Shown here one piece after another: positions 5,249-12,591 of a stretch of 15,407 nucleotides of DNA; the stretch's first letter is position 1, and each line of letters starts with the position of its first letter. The DNA lies in contig CAYPNT010000071.1 in the NCBI GenBank assembly GCA_964412235.1, forward strand, positions 1 to 15,407. The letters run 5' to 3'. This stretch comes from JAYZQT01 sp964412235 (GTDB lineage: Bacteria > Pseudomonadota > Alphaproteobacteria > MPNO01 > UBA830). The position numbers and the translations under genes are program-made. The notes under the pieces are model-generated. The model was not told the DNA's origin. It saw nothing but the letters and a program-made list of their open reading frames with translations, and did no database searches.

Positions 5249-7582
5249 TTAATTTTTGTGGATTGCGCGCCAAATCGTTTCGGGTGTCGCCGGCATTGGG
5301 ATATCTTCCACGCCAAGGGGCGCGAGCGCGTCGAGAATAGCATTCATTAGTGCGGGCGGAGCGCCCACGCAGCCGGCCTCTCCTGCGCCCTTTACGCCGA
5401 TGGGATTGGTGGTGCACGGAACGTCGTGGTGTCCGAAGGTAATACTGGGAAGATCCGACGCGCGGGGCATGGCGTAATCCAGGAAACTCGCGGTCAACAT
5501 CTGCCCGGTGCTGCCATCAAAGAGGATTCCCTCGCGAAGAGATTGCCCAATACCCTGGGTCACGCCGCCGTGAACCTGCCCTGCCAAGAGGAGTGGATTG
5601 ACGACGCGGCCGACATCGTCCACTGCTGTGTACGCCACAATGTCAACGTCGCCGGTGTCTCGGTCGACTTCCACTTCGCAGATATGACACCCGTTTGGGT
5701 AGTTTGGCGCTTCCGGTGAGAACGTCCCGGTTCCCTCGAGGCCGACGCCGAGTGTGGGGGGCAGACCCACGGGCGCGTAAGCCGCGCGCGCGACCTCGGT
5801 AATGGACACGCGGCGATCGGTTCCGACAATCGAGAATTGACCGTCGCTAAAATCAATATCGGTTTCCGCCGCCTCGAGAAGGTGAGCGGCGATGGCTTTT
5901 CCTCGGGTGATTACGTGGTCCGCTGCCGCGTGTAGCGCCGTGCCGCCTATAGTAATCGACCGAGACGCGTAGGTGCCGCGACCGTAACTCACTTGGTCGG
6001 TGTCGCCCTGAATAAGGCGCACCTGGTCTTGGGGAATGCCCAGCCACTCGGAAACCATTTGAGGAAACACAGTCTCGTGGCCCTGGCCGTGACACGAGGT
6101 CCCCGCTAAAATTGTGGCGCCTCCCGAGGGGTCAAAGCGGAGTTCCATGCGATCGCTCTGGATAGCGGTAATCTCAACAAAGAACGAAATTCCGATCCCC
6201 CTGAGGAGACCCCGGTTTTCTGATTGTGTGCGTCTTCCCGAAAACCCTTTGTGTTTCGCGAGTGACAGAGCCTTTTGCATGACGGCACTGAATTCTCCGC
6301 TGTCGTATTCCTGTCCTGTCGACGTCGTACAGGGCATGTCTTCAGGCCGGATGAAGTTTCGTTCCCTGATCTCCGTCGGCTCAAGGCCGATTACCTTGGC
6401 TGCGCGCTCGATAAGACGCTCGACCACATAGACCGCCTCCGGCTGACCAGCGCCACGATAGGGGCACGTGCCTTGAGTGTTGGTGAATACGCCCCGCACG
6501 GTCACGTCCACCGCGGGGCAATGATAGGCACTCGGCAAAATTGCAGCCGCGAGTAACGCCGGGATGTGGGAAGTGCCAAATAAGTACGCGCCCAAGTTGA
6601 AATCGACGTGTGCTTGGATTGCGAGTATTTTTCCGTCATCGTCCAGCGCCATTTTCGCGCGCCAGAGTTGATCCCGCGCGTGGGCGTCGCTGATAAAACT
6701 CTCCCCGCGCTCGGCCACCCACTTTACGGGCACGCCGACCCGCTTCGCGCCCCACAGTACCAGTGCCTCCTCGGGATAGGTCGGTCCCTTCATCCCGAAA
6801 CCACCACCGACGTCGCTCGCGACCACCCGGAGTTCTGTTTCGGGAATATTAAAGACACTGTCGGCGAGAATTTCACGTACGCGGTGCGGGGTCTGAGTGC
6901 TCGTGCGCAGCGTAAAGCGATTTTCCATTGGATCATACGCGCCAATCGCGCCCCGCGCCTCGATTGGGTTTGCGCTAATGCGGTTGTTTGTTACCTCGAG
7001 ATCGATAACGTGGTGAGCGATTTCGAAAATCTCTGCGACCCTGTCGGGATTGCCGACCGTGTGCGTGAAAGAGACATTCTCTGGCGCGGTCTCCCATACG
7101 TCATTCGTTGTGTCTGAGAGGGCGTCCACGACGTTTGTTGTGGCTGGCAGGGGTTCGTAATCAACTGCGACGGCCTCGGCTGCGTCTTTCGCCTCTTCAA
7201 TGCTTTCGGCAATTACCAGGGCTATCGGTTCGCCGACGTAACGGACCCGCTTGGCTGCGAGGACGGGCCGCGTCGGCCAAACGGCGTTCGATCCGCCCAG
7301 GTTTGGGGGGAGGGCTCGGATGCCGAGACTGGACAAGTTGTCGCCCTGCGCGTCCACGCCGGTGAGTACGGCGAGAACGCCCGGCATCTGGCGCGCAAAT
7401 ATCGGGTCCACCGAAGATAATACAGCGTGGGCGTGAGAGGATCGCACGACGACGGCGTGGGCGACGCCGCGCGGCGCGAGGTCATCGACAAACGTACCCC
7501 GACCCGTAAGAAACCGGCCGTCTTCTCGACGACTAACGGAGGCTCCTAAAGTGGAAGCAGTGGCTTTGGTGTTTTGCTGCAT
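5249..7582 (-). CDS. Xanthine dehydrogenase family molybdopterin-binding large subunit (CoxL-like)
   Basis: Molybdenum hydroxylase large subunit, which would hydroxylate an aromatic heterocycle, aldehyde or similar compound with water-derived oxygen. The 777 residues match the usual length. Visible motifs: the N-terminal a/b-hammerhead with GRGTFVDDL at 28-36, molybdopterin contacts VGGGFGMK at 258-265, PYRGAGQPEA at 374-383, GQGHET at 499-504 and the C-terminal GVKGAGE with the catalytic glutamate E735. The 374-383 loop is of the AYRGAGR type, not the AYxCSFR type of true form I CO dehydrogenase. The ATG at 7582 follows a GAAGAAG-like ribosome site and is 8 bases past the stop of the decarboxylase-like gene, so the two are surely one transcript. 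An in-frame upstream start at 7672 would overlap that gene and is disfavoured. The FAD and 2Fe-2S subunits normally encoded beside it are absent here. Confidence 0.92.
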   Translation of the reverse strand: MQQNTKATASTLGASVSRREDGRFLTGRGTFVDDLAPRGVAHAVVVRSSHAHAVLSSVDPIFARQMPGVLAVLTGVDAQGDNLSSLGIRALPPNLGGSNAVWPTRPVLAAKRVRYVGEPIALVIAESIEEAKDAAEAVAVDYEPLPATTNVVDALSDTTNDVWETAPENVSFTHTVGNPDRVAEIFEIAHHVIDLEVTNNRISANPIEARGAIGAYDPMENRFTLRTSTQTPHRVREILADSVFNIPETELRVVASDVGGGFGMKGPTYPEEALVLWGAKRVGVPVKWVAERGESFISDAHARDQLWRAKMALDDDGKILAIQAHVDFNLGAYLFGTSHIPALLAAAILPSAYHCPAVDVTVRGVFTNTQGTCPYRGAGQPEAVYVVERLIERAAKVIGLEPTEIRERNFIRPEDMPCTTSTGQEYDSGEFSAVMQKALSLAKHKGFSGRRTQSENRGLLRGIGISFFVEITAIQSDRMELRFDPSGGATILAGTSCHGQGHETVFPQMVSEWLGIPQDQVRLIQGDTDQVSYGRGTYASRSITIGGTALHAAADHVITRGKAIAAHLLEAAETDIDFSDGQFSIVGTDRRVSITEVARAAYAPVGLPPTLGVGLEGTGTFSPEAPNYPNGCHICEVEVDRDTGDVDIVAYTAVDDVGRVVNPLLLAGQVHGGVTQGIGQSLREGILFDGSTGQMLTASFLDYAMPRASDLPSITFGHHDVPCTTNPIGVKGAGEAGCVGAPPALMNAILDALAPLGVEDIPMPATPETIWRAIHKN

Positions 7583-7590
7583 GCTCTTCT

Positions 7591-8583
7591 TCAAGTTTTC
7601 GAGACGGAAAACGTCGCCGGGTGAAAAATATCCTCCAGTGCCAGTCGCCGGGCGAGCAAGCCCTGCTCCCATGCATAACTGATGAGCGTATCGATTTCGT
7701 GGCGGCAGGGGTCAATACCGTAGCGCCAGTAATCTGTTCCCATGAACTTCTGAATTTCTTCTTGGTATACGTCGACCCACGGGAGCGTGACATTGAGTGC
7801 AGCGACTTCCGGCAGTTCCTTCATCGCGAGGTCCTTTGCGGCGGTAAAGGCCTTCAACAAACTTCCCGGCAGCCAATTATGTTTCTCTACCACGTCGCGG
7901 CGCACTCCAACCAGGTGCATGATGGGGAAGATAGCGGTGCGGCTGTAATAGTCGCGTTCGACCTCCATGTAGTTGGTCCATAATCGTCCGATGTTTGGAT
8001 GCCGTTCCAGCCACGCCGACGGCGCGCGCGCGGTCATGAACGCGTCGATATCCCCGGCAATCAGCATTTCTGAAAGATAGCGGTCGCCGGGTATGGGTTC
8101 AATCTTCACGTCTTTAGTGAGGGTCAGTGGGGTACGTTCGTCTCGTCCGGGTTCCTCTTGGCCGCCCGTTCGCCAGCGAATGTCTGTGTCTTTTACCCCG
8201 TATTCGTCTGAGAGGATCCCGCGCATCCAAACGTTGGCAGTTTGCTGATACTCCGGTACTCCTACAATTCGATTTTTGAGGTCTGTCGGGCTTTTGATCC
8301 CTATGTCCGTGCGGATATAGATTGCGGAATGGCGAAACATCCGCGACGGGAATACCGGAATTGCTATGTAGGGACAGACGTCCTGAGAGGTGAGCATCAT
8401 GTAACTGTTAAATGAGAGCTCGGCCACCTCAAACTCGGCGTAACGCAGGGCTCGAAAAAAAAGTTCTTCCGGGCCCATGGGTATAAATGTCGCGTCTGCG
8501 CCATCCACTGTGACCCGTTTGTCTTTGATCGCACGCACTCTGTCGTAATCACCACACGCGATCGATATTTTCACGTTTGTCAT
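7591..8583 (-). CDS. 4,5-dihydroxyphthalate decarboxylase-like protein (Pht5 family)
   Basis: A 330-residue protein with the periplasmic-binding-protein fold but no signal peptide, so it should act in the cytosol. The sequence follows the family of Pht5, which decarboxylates 4,5-dihydroxyphthalate to protocatechuate: ISIACGDYDR near residue 5, PEELFFRALR at about 37-46, then PYIAIPVFPSRMFRHSAIYI, VGVPEYQQTANVWMRGIL and WRTGGQEEPGR in the usual order, and IFPIMHLVGVRRDVVE in the second half. ATG at 8583 gives the family's N-terminus; a TTG start at 8634 would add 17 unrelated residues. It is the first gene of a two-gene minus-strand unit with the CoxL-like subunit and is divergent from the Rieske dioxygenase operon. 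Whether the substrate is dihydroxyphthalate, another hydroxylated aromatic acid or none of these is not shown; many family members in environmental genomes are untested. Confidence 0.85.
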   Translation of the reverse strand: MTNVKISIACGDYDRVRAIKDKRVTVDGADATFIPMGPEELFFRALRYAEFEVAELSFNSYMMLTSQDVCPYIAIPVFPSRMFRHSAIYIRTDIGIKSPTDLKNRIVGVPEYQQTANVWMRGILSDEYGVKDTDIRWRTGGQEEPGRDERTPLTLTKDVKIEPIPGDRYLSEMLIAGDIDAFMTARAPSAWLERHPNIGRLWTNYMEVERDYYSRTAIFPIMHLVGVRRDVVEKHNWLPGSLLKAFTAAKDLAMKELPEVAALNVTLPWVDVYQEEIQKFMGTDYWRYGIDPCRHEIDTLISYAWEQGLLARRLALEDIFHPATFSVSKT

Positions 8584-8641
8584 TGTTGTTTTTAGCCACG
8601 ATTGTTGATTGTCAGTCGCTACCTTGATCCACAAATTACTC

Positions 8642-8653
8642 TACCGCACGGTA
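8642..8653. promoter_or_regulatory. Inverted repeat in the divergent dioxygenase/decarboxylase promoter region
   Basis: TACCG-CA-CGGTA is a perfect 5-bp inverted repeat with a 2-base centre, followed at once by GTATAC, in the roughly 150-base gap between the divergent starts at 8583 and 8737. This is the position where one regulator could control both transcripts. No clear sigma-70 pair was found beside it. Confidence 0.3.
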
Positions 8654-8736
8654 TACAAACAGCAAGCCTAAAGCATTGTGCGCCGCTCGGGATAATGGTT
8701 TTATGGCATGAGAAAACAGCGCGTGAAAACCGGCTT

Positions 8737-10110
8737 ATGTTGTCGCCTGCCAACCTTCAAGCGCTCGTGGGGGATATGATGGGTTCAACGGCACCCGAAA
8801 GTTTCGTGGACGTCAACGGAGGCTTCGTTAAGCGCGAAGCCTTTACGAGCGACGAGGTGTTTCGCCGCGAATTAACTCATATATTTGATCGGTGCTGGAT
8901 CTTTTTGGGGCACGAAAGTGAAATTCCGGGTGTCGGTGATTACGTAATTCGCCAGCTAGGAAGCGCGCCGGTTATCGTCGTTCGGACGGACGAGAACGCA
9001 GTCCGCGGCTTTTTTAATAGTTGTCGACACCGTGGCACGAAGCTGTGCCGGGGCGAGGCCGGGCACGCGGAAAACTTCGTGTGTCCCTATCATGGCTGGA
9101 GTTACCGAATAGACGGCGGCCTCATAACGACCACTTTTGACCAACATTTTCCCAACGACATAGACTTGTCTCAGTTTGATTTAATCCCGGTGCCCCGCCT
9201 CGAAACGCGGTACGGACTAATATTTGGTTGCTGGGACGCCGACGTCATGTCCCTCGATGACCATATTGGTGATGTGGGCTGGTATCTTGAGGCATTCTTT
9301 GATCGAACCCCCGGAGGCATGGAAGTACTCGGTCCCGCGCACCGGTGGCAGGTCGCCGCGAATTGGAAGGTCGGCGCTCTTAATTTTATCGGTGACAGTC
9401 AGCATGTGCCCACGACCCACGCCGGTCCCATTGCGCTCGACCGCGTGCGCGCCGCAAAAGAGGGATTTATCAACGCCGGACAGGACAGTTTTCAAGTCCT
9501 CACCGACGAGGGCCACGGGTGTACCTTGACGTATTTGGCGCCCGGCATGCCCAAAGAAAATTATGAAACACACGACGCGACATTAGAGCGACTCTATAGA
9601 AAAACGTTACAGTCGGACCAAATTGACATGCTCCACAATCTCCGTGTGTGTGTCGGCAACGTTTTCCCGCACATGTCTTTCATTGAAACCCAGGTAAAGC
9701 GGGGACAAAAGGCCGTGATTATACGGCTCTGGCAGCCGACGAGCGGAACCCAAATGGAAGTGTTGAGTTGGGTTTTCGCTGAACGAGAAGCGTCACCTGA
9801 ATATCGGGACAGTGTCCTGCGTAATGGCTTCCATAACTTTGGCGCCGCGGGCGTGTTTGAACAGGACGATATGGAACTATGGATTTCCGCTACGGCCGCG
9901 AGTAACAATCCAATAGCCGCACAATATCCGTATAGCTTTCACACGAGTTTACCATACCTAGACAAACCCGTCGCCGACTATGATTGGCCAGGCCGGGCCT
10001 ATCGTCCGCAGGACACGGAAGTCGCGCAATTCGCGTTCATGAGATTTTGGGATGAAAAAATTTGTTCTGAGGCCGGGGAGCCAAGCGAGGCTGACGGACG
10101 TGGGCGATAA
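8737..10110 (+). CDS. Rieske ring-hydroxylating oxygenase alpha subunit
   Basis: Catalytic subunit of a two-subunit aromatic-ring dioxygenase (HcaE/benzoate-dioxygenase-like), which would convert an aromatic compound to a cis-dihydrodiol. Numbered from 8737 (457 residues): the Rieske 2Fe-2S ligands are C96-R-H98 and C116-P-Y-H119, 17 residues apart; the mononuclear iron site has D220 as bridge, H223 and H228 in NFIGDSQHVPTTH, with the third ligand in FEQDD at 374-378. The start is uncertain: ATG at 8695 (after CGGGAT) or the farther 8602 are in frame, but homologues begin about as MLSPANLQALV does here. The gene opens a plus-strand operon with the beta subunit and a Gfo/Idh/MocA dehydrogenase, each overlapping the previous one. 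No ferredoxin or reductase gene is adjacent. Confidence 0.93.
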   Translation: MLSPANLQALVGDMMGSTAPESFVDVNGGFVKREAFTSDEVFRRELTHIFDRCWIFLGHESEIPGVGDYVIRQLGSAPVIVVRTDENAVRGFFNSCRHRGTKLCRGEAGHAENFVCPYHGWSYRIDGGLITTTFDQHFPNDIDLSQFDLIPVPRLETRYGLIFGCWDADVMSLDDHIGDVGWYLEAFFDRTPGGMEVLGPAHRWQVAANWKVGALNFIGDSQHVPTTHAGPIALDRVRAAKEGFINAGQDSFQVLTDEGHGCTLTYLAPGMPKENYETHDATLERLYRKTLQSDQIDMLHNLRVCVGNVFPHMSFIETQVKRGQKAVIIRLWQPTSGTQMEVLSWVFAEREASPEYRDSVLRNGFHNFGAAGVFEQDDMELWISATAASNNPIAAQYPYSFHTSLPYLDKPVADYDWPGRAYRPQDTEVAQFAFMRFWDEKICSEAGEPSEADGRGR

Positions 10111-10621
10111 GCGAGACGCGCAGTCGGTCAATACGGAGACCTTTGTTGAACTCCAACGTTTTTTGTCTGAGGAAGCCGTGTTGTTGGACAACCTCGAATA
10201 CGAGGAGTGGTTTGCCTTTCTCACGCGAGATATTACCTATCGGATTTCGACCCGCTTAATTCGCGACCGCGAAGACGGCGCTCAGAATTTTGAAATTGTG
10301 GACGAAGATTATGAACACTTGAAGTTGCGGGTTGCCCAGCTTGCCAATCCCAAACTGACGCGGGCTGAAAACCCCGCGTCTCTGTACCGCCGGTTTATAT
10401 CAAACGTAAGAGCGTTTCACGGGGACGACCGCGACACTTTCTTGGTTCACACATACCTCCTTGTGTACAAAAACCGGATCTCAAATACACAGGTCGCACT
10501 GTACTCTGCGGAACGCCGCGACGTATTAAAGCGAGAGGCGTCCCGACTGAAGATAAAAAAACGTCACGTCTTCTTGGATCAGTCCGTATTGGTGGACGGC
10601 ACCTTGAGCACAATTTTGTGA
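10100..10621 (+). CDS. Ring-hydroxylating dioxygenase beta subunit
   Basis: Small structural subunit (SnoaL/NTF2-like cone fold) that completes the a3b3 dioxygenase with the preceding gene. Typical features are the N-terminal helix ending in SEEAVLLDNLEYEEWFAFLTRDITYRI, the acidic middle and the C-terminal RRDVLKREASRLKIKKRHVFLDQ segment, which matches the family's RRDD-LR-W-IA-R. I prefer the GTG at 10100, with GAGG 9 bases upstream and an 11-base overlap with the alpha gene, giving 173 residues. An ATG at 10052 is also in frame, giving 189 residues and a 59-base overlap. The C-terminal DQSVLVDGTLSTIL replaces the usual D-NLS-FL-end pattern and keeps its spirit. It overlaps the next gene by 4 bases (GTGA), so translation is likely coupled. 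Confidence 0.88.
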   Translation: MGDKRDAQSVNTETFVELQRFLSEEAVLLDNLEYEEWFAFLTRDITYRISTRLIRDREDGAQNFEIVDEDYEHLKLRVAQLANPKLTRAENPASLYRRFISNVRAFHGDDRDTFLVHTYLLVYKNRISNTQVALYSAERRDVLKREASRLKIKKRHVFLDQSVLVDGTLSTIL

Positions 10622-11781
10622 CCAATGCCCCGCCGATAGGCCTCGGCATAGCCGGGCTGGGGCTCGCCGGGGCAATGCTCATTCGAGCGGCGCGCAAAGA
10701 TCCGCGCTTTGCATTAAAGGCGGGCGCCGACCCCCGTTCTCGTCCCCGGAAGACCTTTGCCCGAGACTTTGGCGCCCGCACATATACAGAGTTTGAGGAT
10801 CTGTGTGCCGATGACGATGTCGAAGCGATCTATATTGCGTCGCCGCACGAGTATCACCGAACCCAGGCAATCCTGGCCCTTGAAAGTGGCAAGCATGTCC
10901 TCGTCGAAAAGCCAATCGCCCTCACTCTTAAGGATTGTGAGGAAATAGTTGGGGTTGCCCAACGCGCCGAGCCACACCTGCTCGTGGGCCACACGCACGG
11001 TTACGATCCCAACATTCAAAAGATAAGGGATCTCGTCAGGGATGGCTCCATGGGGAGGCTCGCGATGATACTAAATTTCAATTACACTGACTTCTTGTAC
11101 CGCCCCCGACGACCAGAGGAACTCGATACGTCCCGAGGCGGCGGCATCACCTTTAATCAGGTCATGCACCAAATAGAAATTTCCCGGAGCATTGGTGGCC
11201 CCGTGCGTAGCGTCAGAGCTAATACCGGTGCATTGGACGCCAATCGACCTACCGAGGGAAATTGCGTGGCGTTTCTTGAATTCGTATCCGGCGCCGCCGC
11301 CACGTTGGTCTACAGCGCGTATGATTTCTTTGACAGCGATGAGATGCATGGCTGGATCGCGGAAGGTGGAAGCCTCAAGCCACCGCGAATTCATGGGGAA
11401 ACGCGGCGGCTATACTACGCGGGCGCGGCCACGGAGGCAGAGCGACAGTTGGACTTGGGTTACGGTGGCCGGACCCTCCCTGACGAGCAACCCCACCTGC
11501 CGCACTTCGGAATGCTTGTTGTATCCTGTGAGCGCGGCGACATTCGGCTCGGGCCAAATGGACTGTACGTGTATCGGCAAGAGGGGTTGGAGGTTATTGA
11601 TGTGGAGCGAGATGGCACGTGGGCCGGGCACGGCACGGCACTGAATGCCTTATGGGGCGCGGTGCGCGACAACGTCGCGGATTATCACGACGCGCGGTGG
11701 GGCATGGCGAGCGTGGAGATTGTCTTGGCGATCCTGAAATCCGCTCAAGAGCGCCGAGAAATCTTACTCAAGTGCCAGTGA
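10618..11781 (+). CDS. Gfo/Idh/MocA family oxidoreductase, probable cis-dihydrodiol dehydrogenase
   Basis: NAD(P)-dependent cytosolic dehydrogenase of 387 residues. The Rossmann fingerprint is G13-L-G15-L-A-G18, the catalytic lysine is in VEKPIAL (K98), and the substrate-domain histidine is H184 after the GGG at 174-176. In phthalate catabolism the 4,5-cis-dihydrodiol dehydrogenase (Pht4) belongs to this family. Placement directly after a ring dioxygenase and across from a Pht5-like decarboxylase makes the same role likely here: rearomatising the dihydrodiol to a catechol-type product. The GTG start at 10618 overlaps the beta-subunit stop as GTGA. The family also holds many sugar dehydrogenases, so the assignment depends on context. 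It ends the operon; the next gene starts 100 bases on with a different base composition. Confidence 0.88.
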   Translation: MTNAPPIGLGIAGLGLAGAMLIRAARKDPRFALKAGADPRSRPRKTFARDFGARTYTEFEDLCADDDVEAIYIASPHEYHRTQAILALESGKHVLVEKPIALTLKDCEEIVGVAQRAEPHLLVGHTHGYDPNIQKIRDLVRDGSMGRLAMILNFNYTDFLYRPRRPEELDTSRGGGITFNQVMHQIEISRSIGGPVRSVRANTGALDANRPTEGNCVAFLEFVSGAAATLVYSAYDFFDSDEMHGWIAEGGSLKPPRIHGETRRLYYAGAATEAERQLDLGYGGRTLPDEQPHLPHFGMLVVSCERGDIRLGPNGLYVYRQEGLEVIDVERDGTWAGHGTALNALWGAVRDNVADYHDARWGMASVEIVLAILKSAQERREILLKCQ

Positions 11782-11881
11782 AGTCGTCGATACTAGGGGG
11801 TGGAAGATACACACTAAACATCGTAGCGTTTCATTAGAGGATGAGGTCTATCTCTGGAGAGGTATTAGGAAGCTTAGTCAG

Positions 11882-12496
11882 ATGATGAGAATGGTAGTTG
11901 TGATCTCGGTAGCGGCAATTGCCCTGACGGCGAATAAAGCGTCGTCGCAGGGGCTCTTGTGTGAAACACTAAATTGGGGGTGTCCCCAATTTGAAGTTTA
12001 TACTTACCCAAATGGAGATAAATACGCCGGCTATTTAAATTTTTCGTGGGTCGGCAATAAACTCGAAACGCGCCACGGAAAAGGGACCTATACCTATGCG
12101 GATGGCACGCAATATATTGGTGACTGGAAATTTGGCGTCAAACATGGACGAGGGACCTACATCTTCGGCCCAGAAACCAAATGGGCGGGAGACAAATACC
12201 TTGGCGAGTGGAGGGATGGAAAAAAAGAGGGACAGGGGACCTATATGTATGGCCCAAAAACCAAGTGGGCGGGAGACAAGTACGTTGGCGCGTGGAGGGA
12301 CGGAAAAAAAGAGGGGCGAGGCACATATTTTTGGGGGAATGGGGATAAATACGTGGGCGGTTGGAACAACGATAAACGCCAGGTATACCGCGGCTCTTGG
12401 GTGCGTGGAAAAATGTCTGGCAAGGGCACGTATACGTATGCTGACAAGACTGTCTCCGTGGGTGAATGGGTAAACGGGAAATTTGTGGCTGATTGA
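11882..12496 (+). CDS. Secreted MORN-repeat protein
   Basis: A 204-residue protein with an N-terminal signal peptide (hydrophobic VVVISVAAIALT at 5-16, small residues KASS before Q23), so it is exported or periplasmic. The mature part has two cysteines (C27, C34) that could pair, followed by about six MORN-type units built on the pattern YxGxWxxGxxxGxGTYxY. Two consecutive units, residues 91-118 and 119-146, are 28 residues long instead of the usual 23 and carry the same GPxTKWAGDKY insertion; they are an internal duplication. ATG 11882 follows AGGAAG at 11867-11872; the ATG at 11885 is equally possible. MORN proteins bind lipids or serve as scaffolds; no enzymatic domain is seen. It stands apart from the catabolic operon and its codon use is more AT-rich. 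Confidence 0.85.
   Translation: MMRMVVVISVAAIALTANKASSQGLLCETLNWGCPQFEVYTYPNGDKYAGYLNFSWVGNKLETRHGKGTYTYADGTQYIGDWKFGVKHGRGTYIFGPETKWAGDKYLGEWRDGKKEGQGTYMYGPKTKWAGDKYVGAWRDGKKEGRGTYFWGNGDKYVGGWNNDKRQVYRGSWVRGKMSGKGTYTYADKTVSVGEWVNGKFVAD
12152..12319 (+). repeat. 84-bp tandem duplication inside the MORN gene
   Basis: Units at 12152-12235 and 12236-12319 match at 71 of 84 positions by direct comparison and keep the reading frame. Each contains a run of A residues (GGAAAAAAAGAGG), a likely slippage site. About half of the differences change the amino acid. Confidence 0.8.
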
Positions 12497-12591
12497 TGTT
12501 TTTCCTTTGAAAAAGGTTGGTGAGCGTGGGTGAGGTTTTGATAAATTAGCCAAAGAAGCACAGAGTAATAATTTGATGGCAGTATAAAATA

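Noticed and set aside
6608..7117. Plus-strand 169-residue open frame inside the molybdopterin subunit gene
   Set aside because: The minus-strand product has all the family motifs across this stretch; the antisense product has none.
5249..7582. Carbon monoxide dehydrogenase large subunit
   Set aside because: The active-site loop reads PYRGAGQPEA and lacks the Cys-Ser-Phe-Arg signature of form I CoxL, and the CoxS and CoxM genes are missing.
7591..8583. Periplasmic ABC transporter binding protein
   Set aside because: The fold is similar, but there is no signal peptide, and the sequence follows the 4,5-dihydroxyphthalate decarboxylase family throughout.
12498..12516. Possible terminator after the MORN gene (TTTTTCCTTTGAAAAAGG)
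   Set aside because: The stem is short and AT-rich and no T-run follows, so it does not fit an intrinsic terminator.
12583..12590. TATAAAAT just before the nucleotidyltransferase gene as a promoter
   Set aside because: No -35 element lies at a suitable distance, and the transcription start would fall at or after the start codon.
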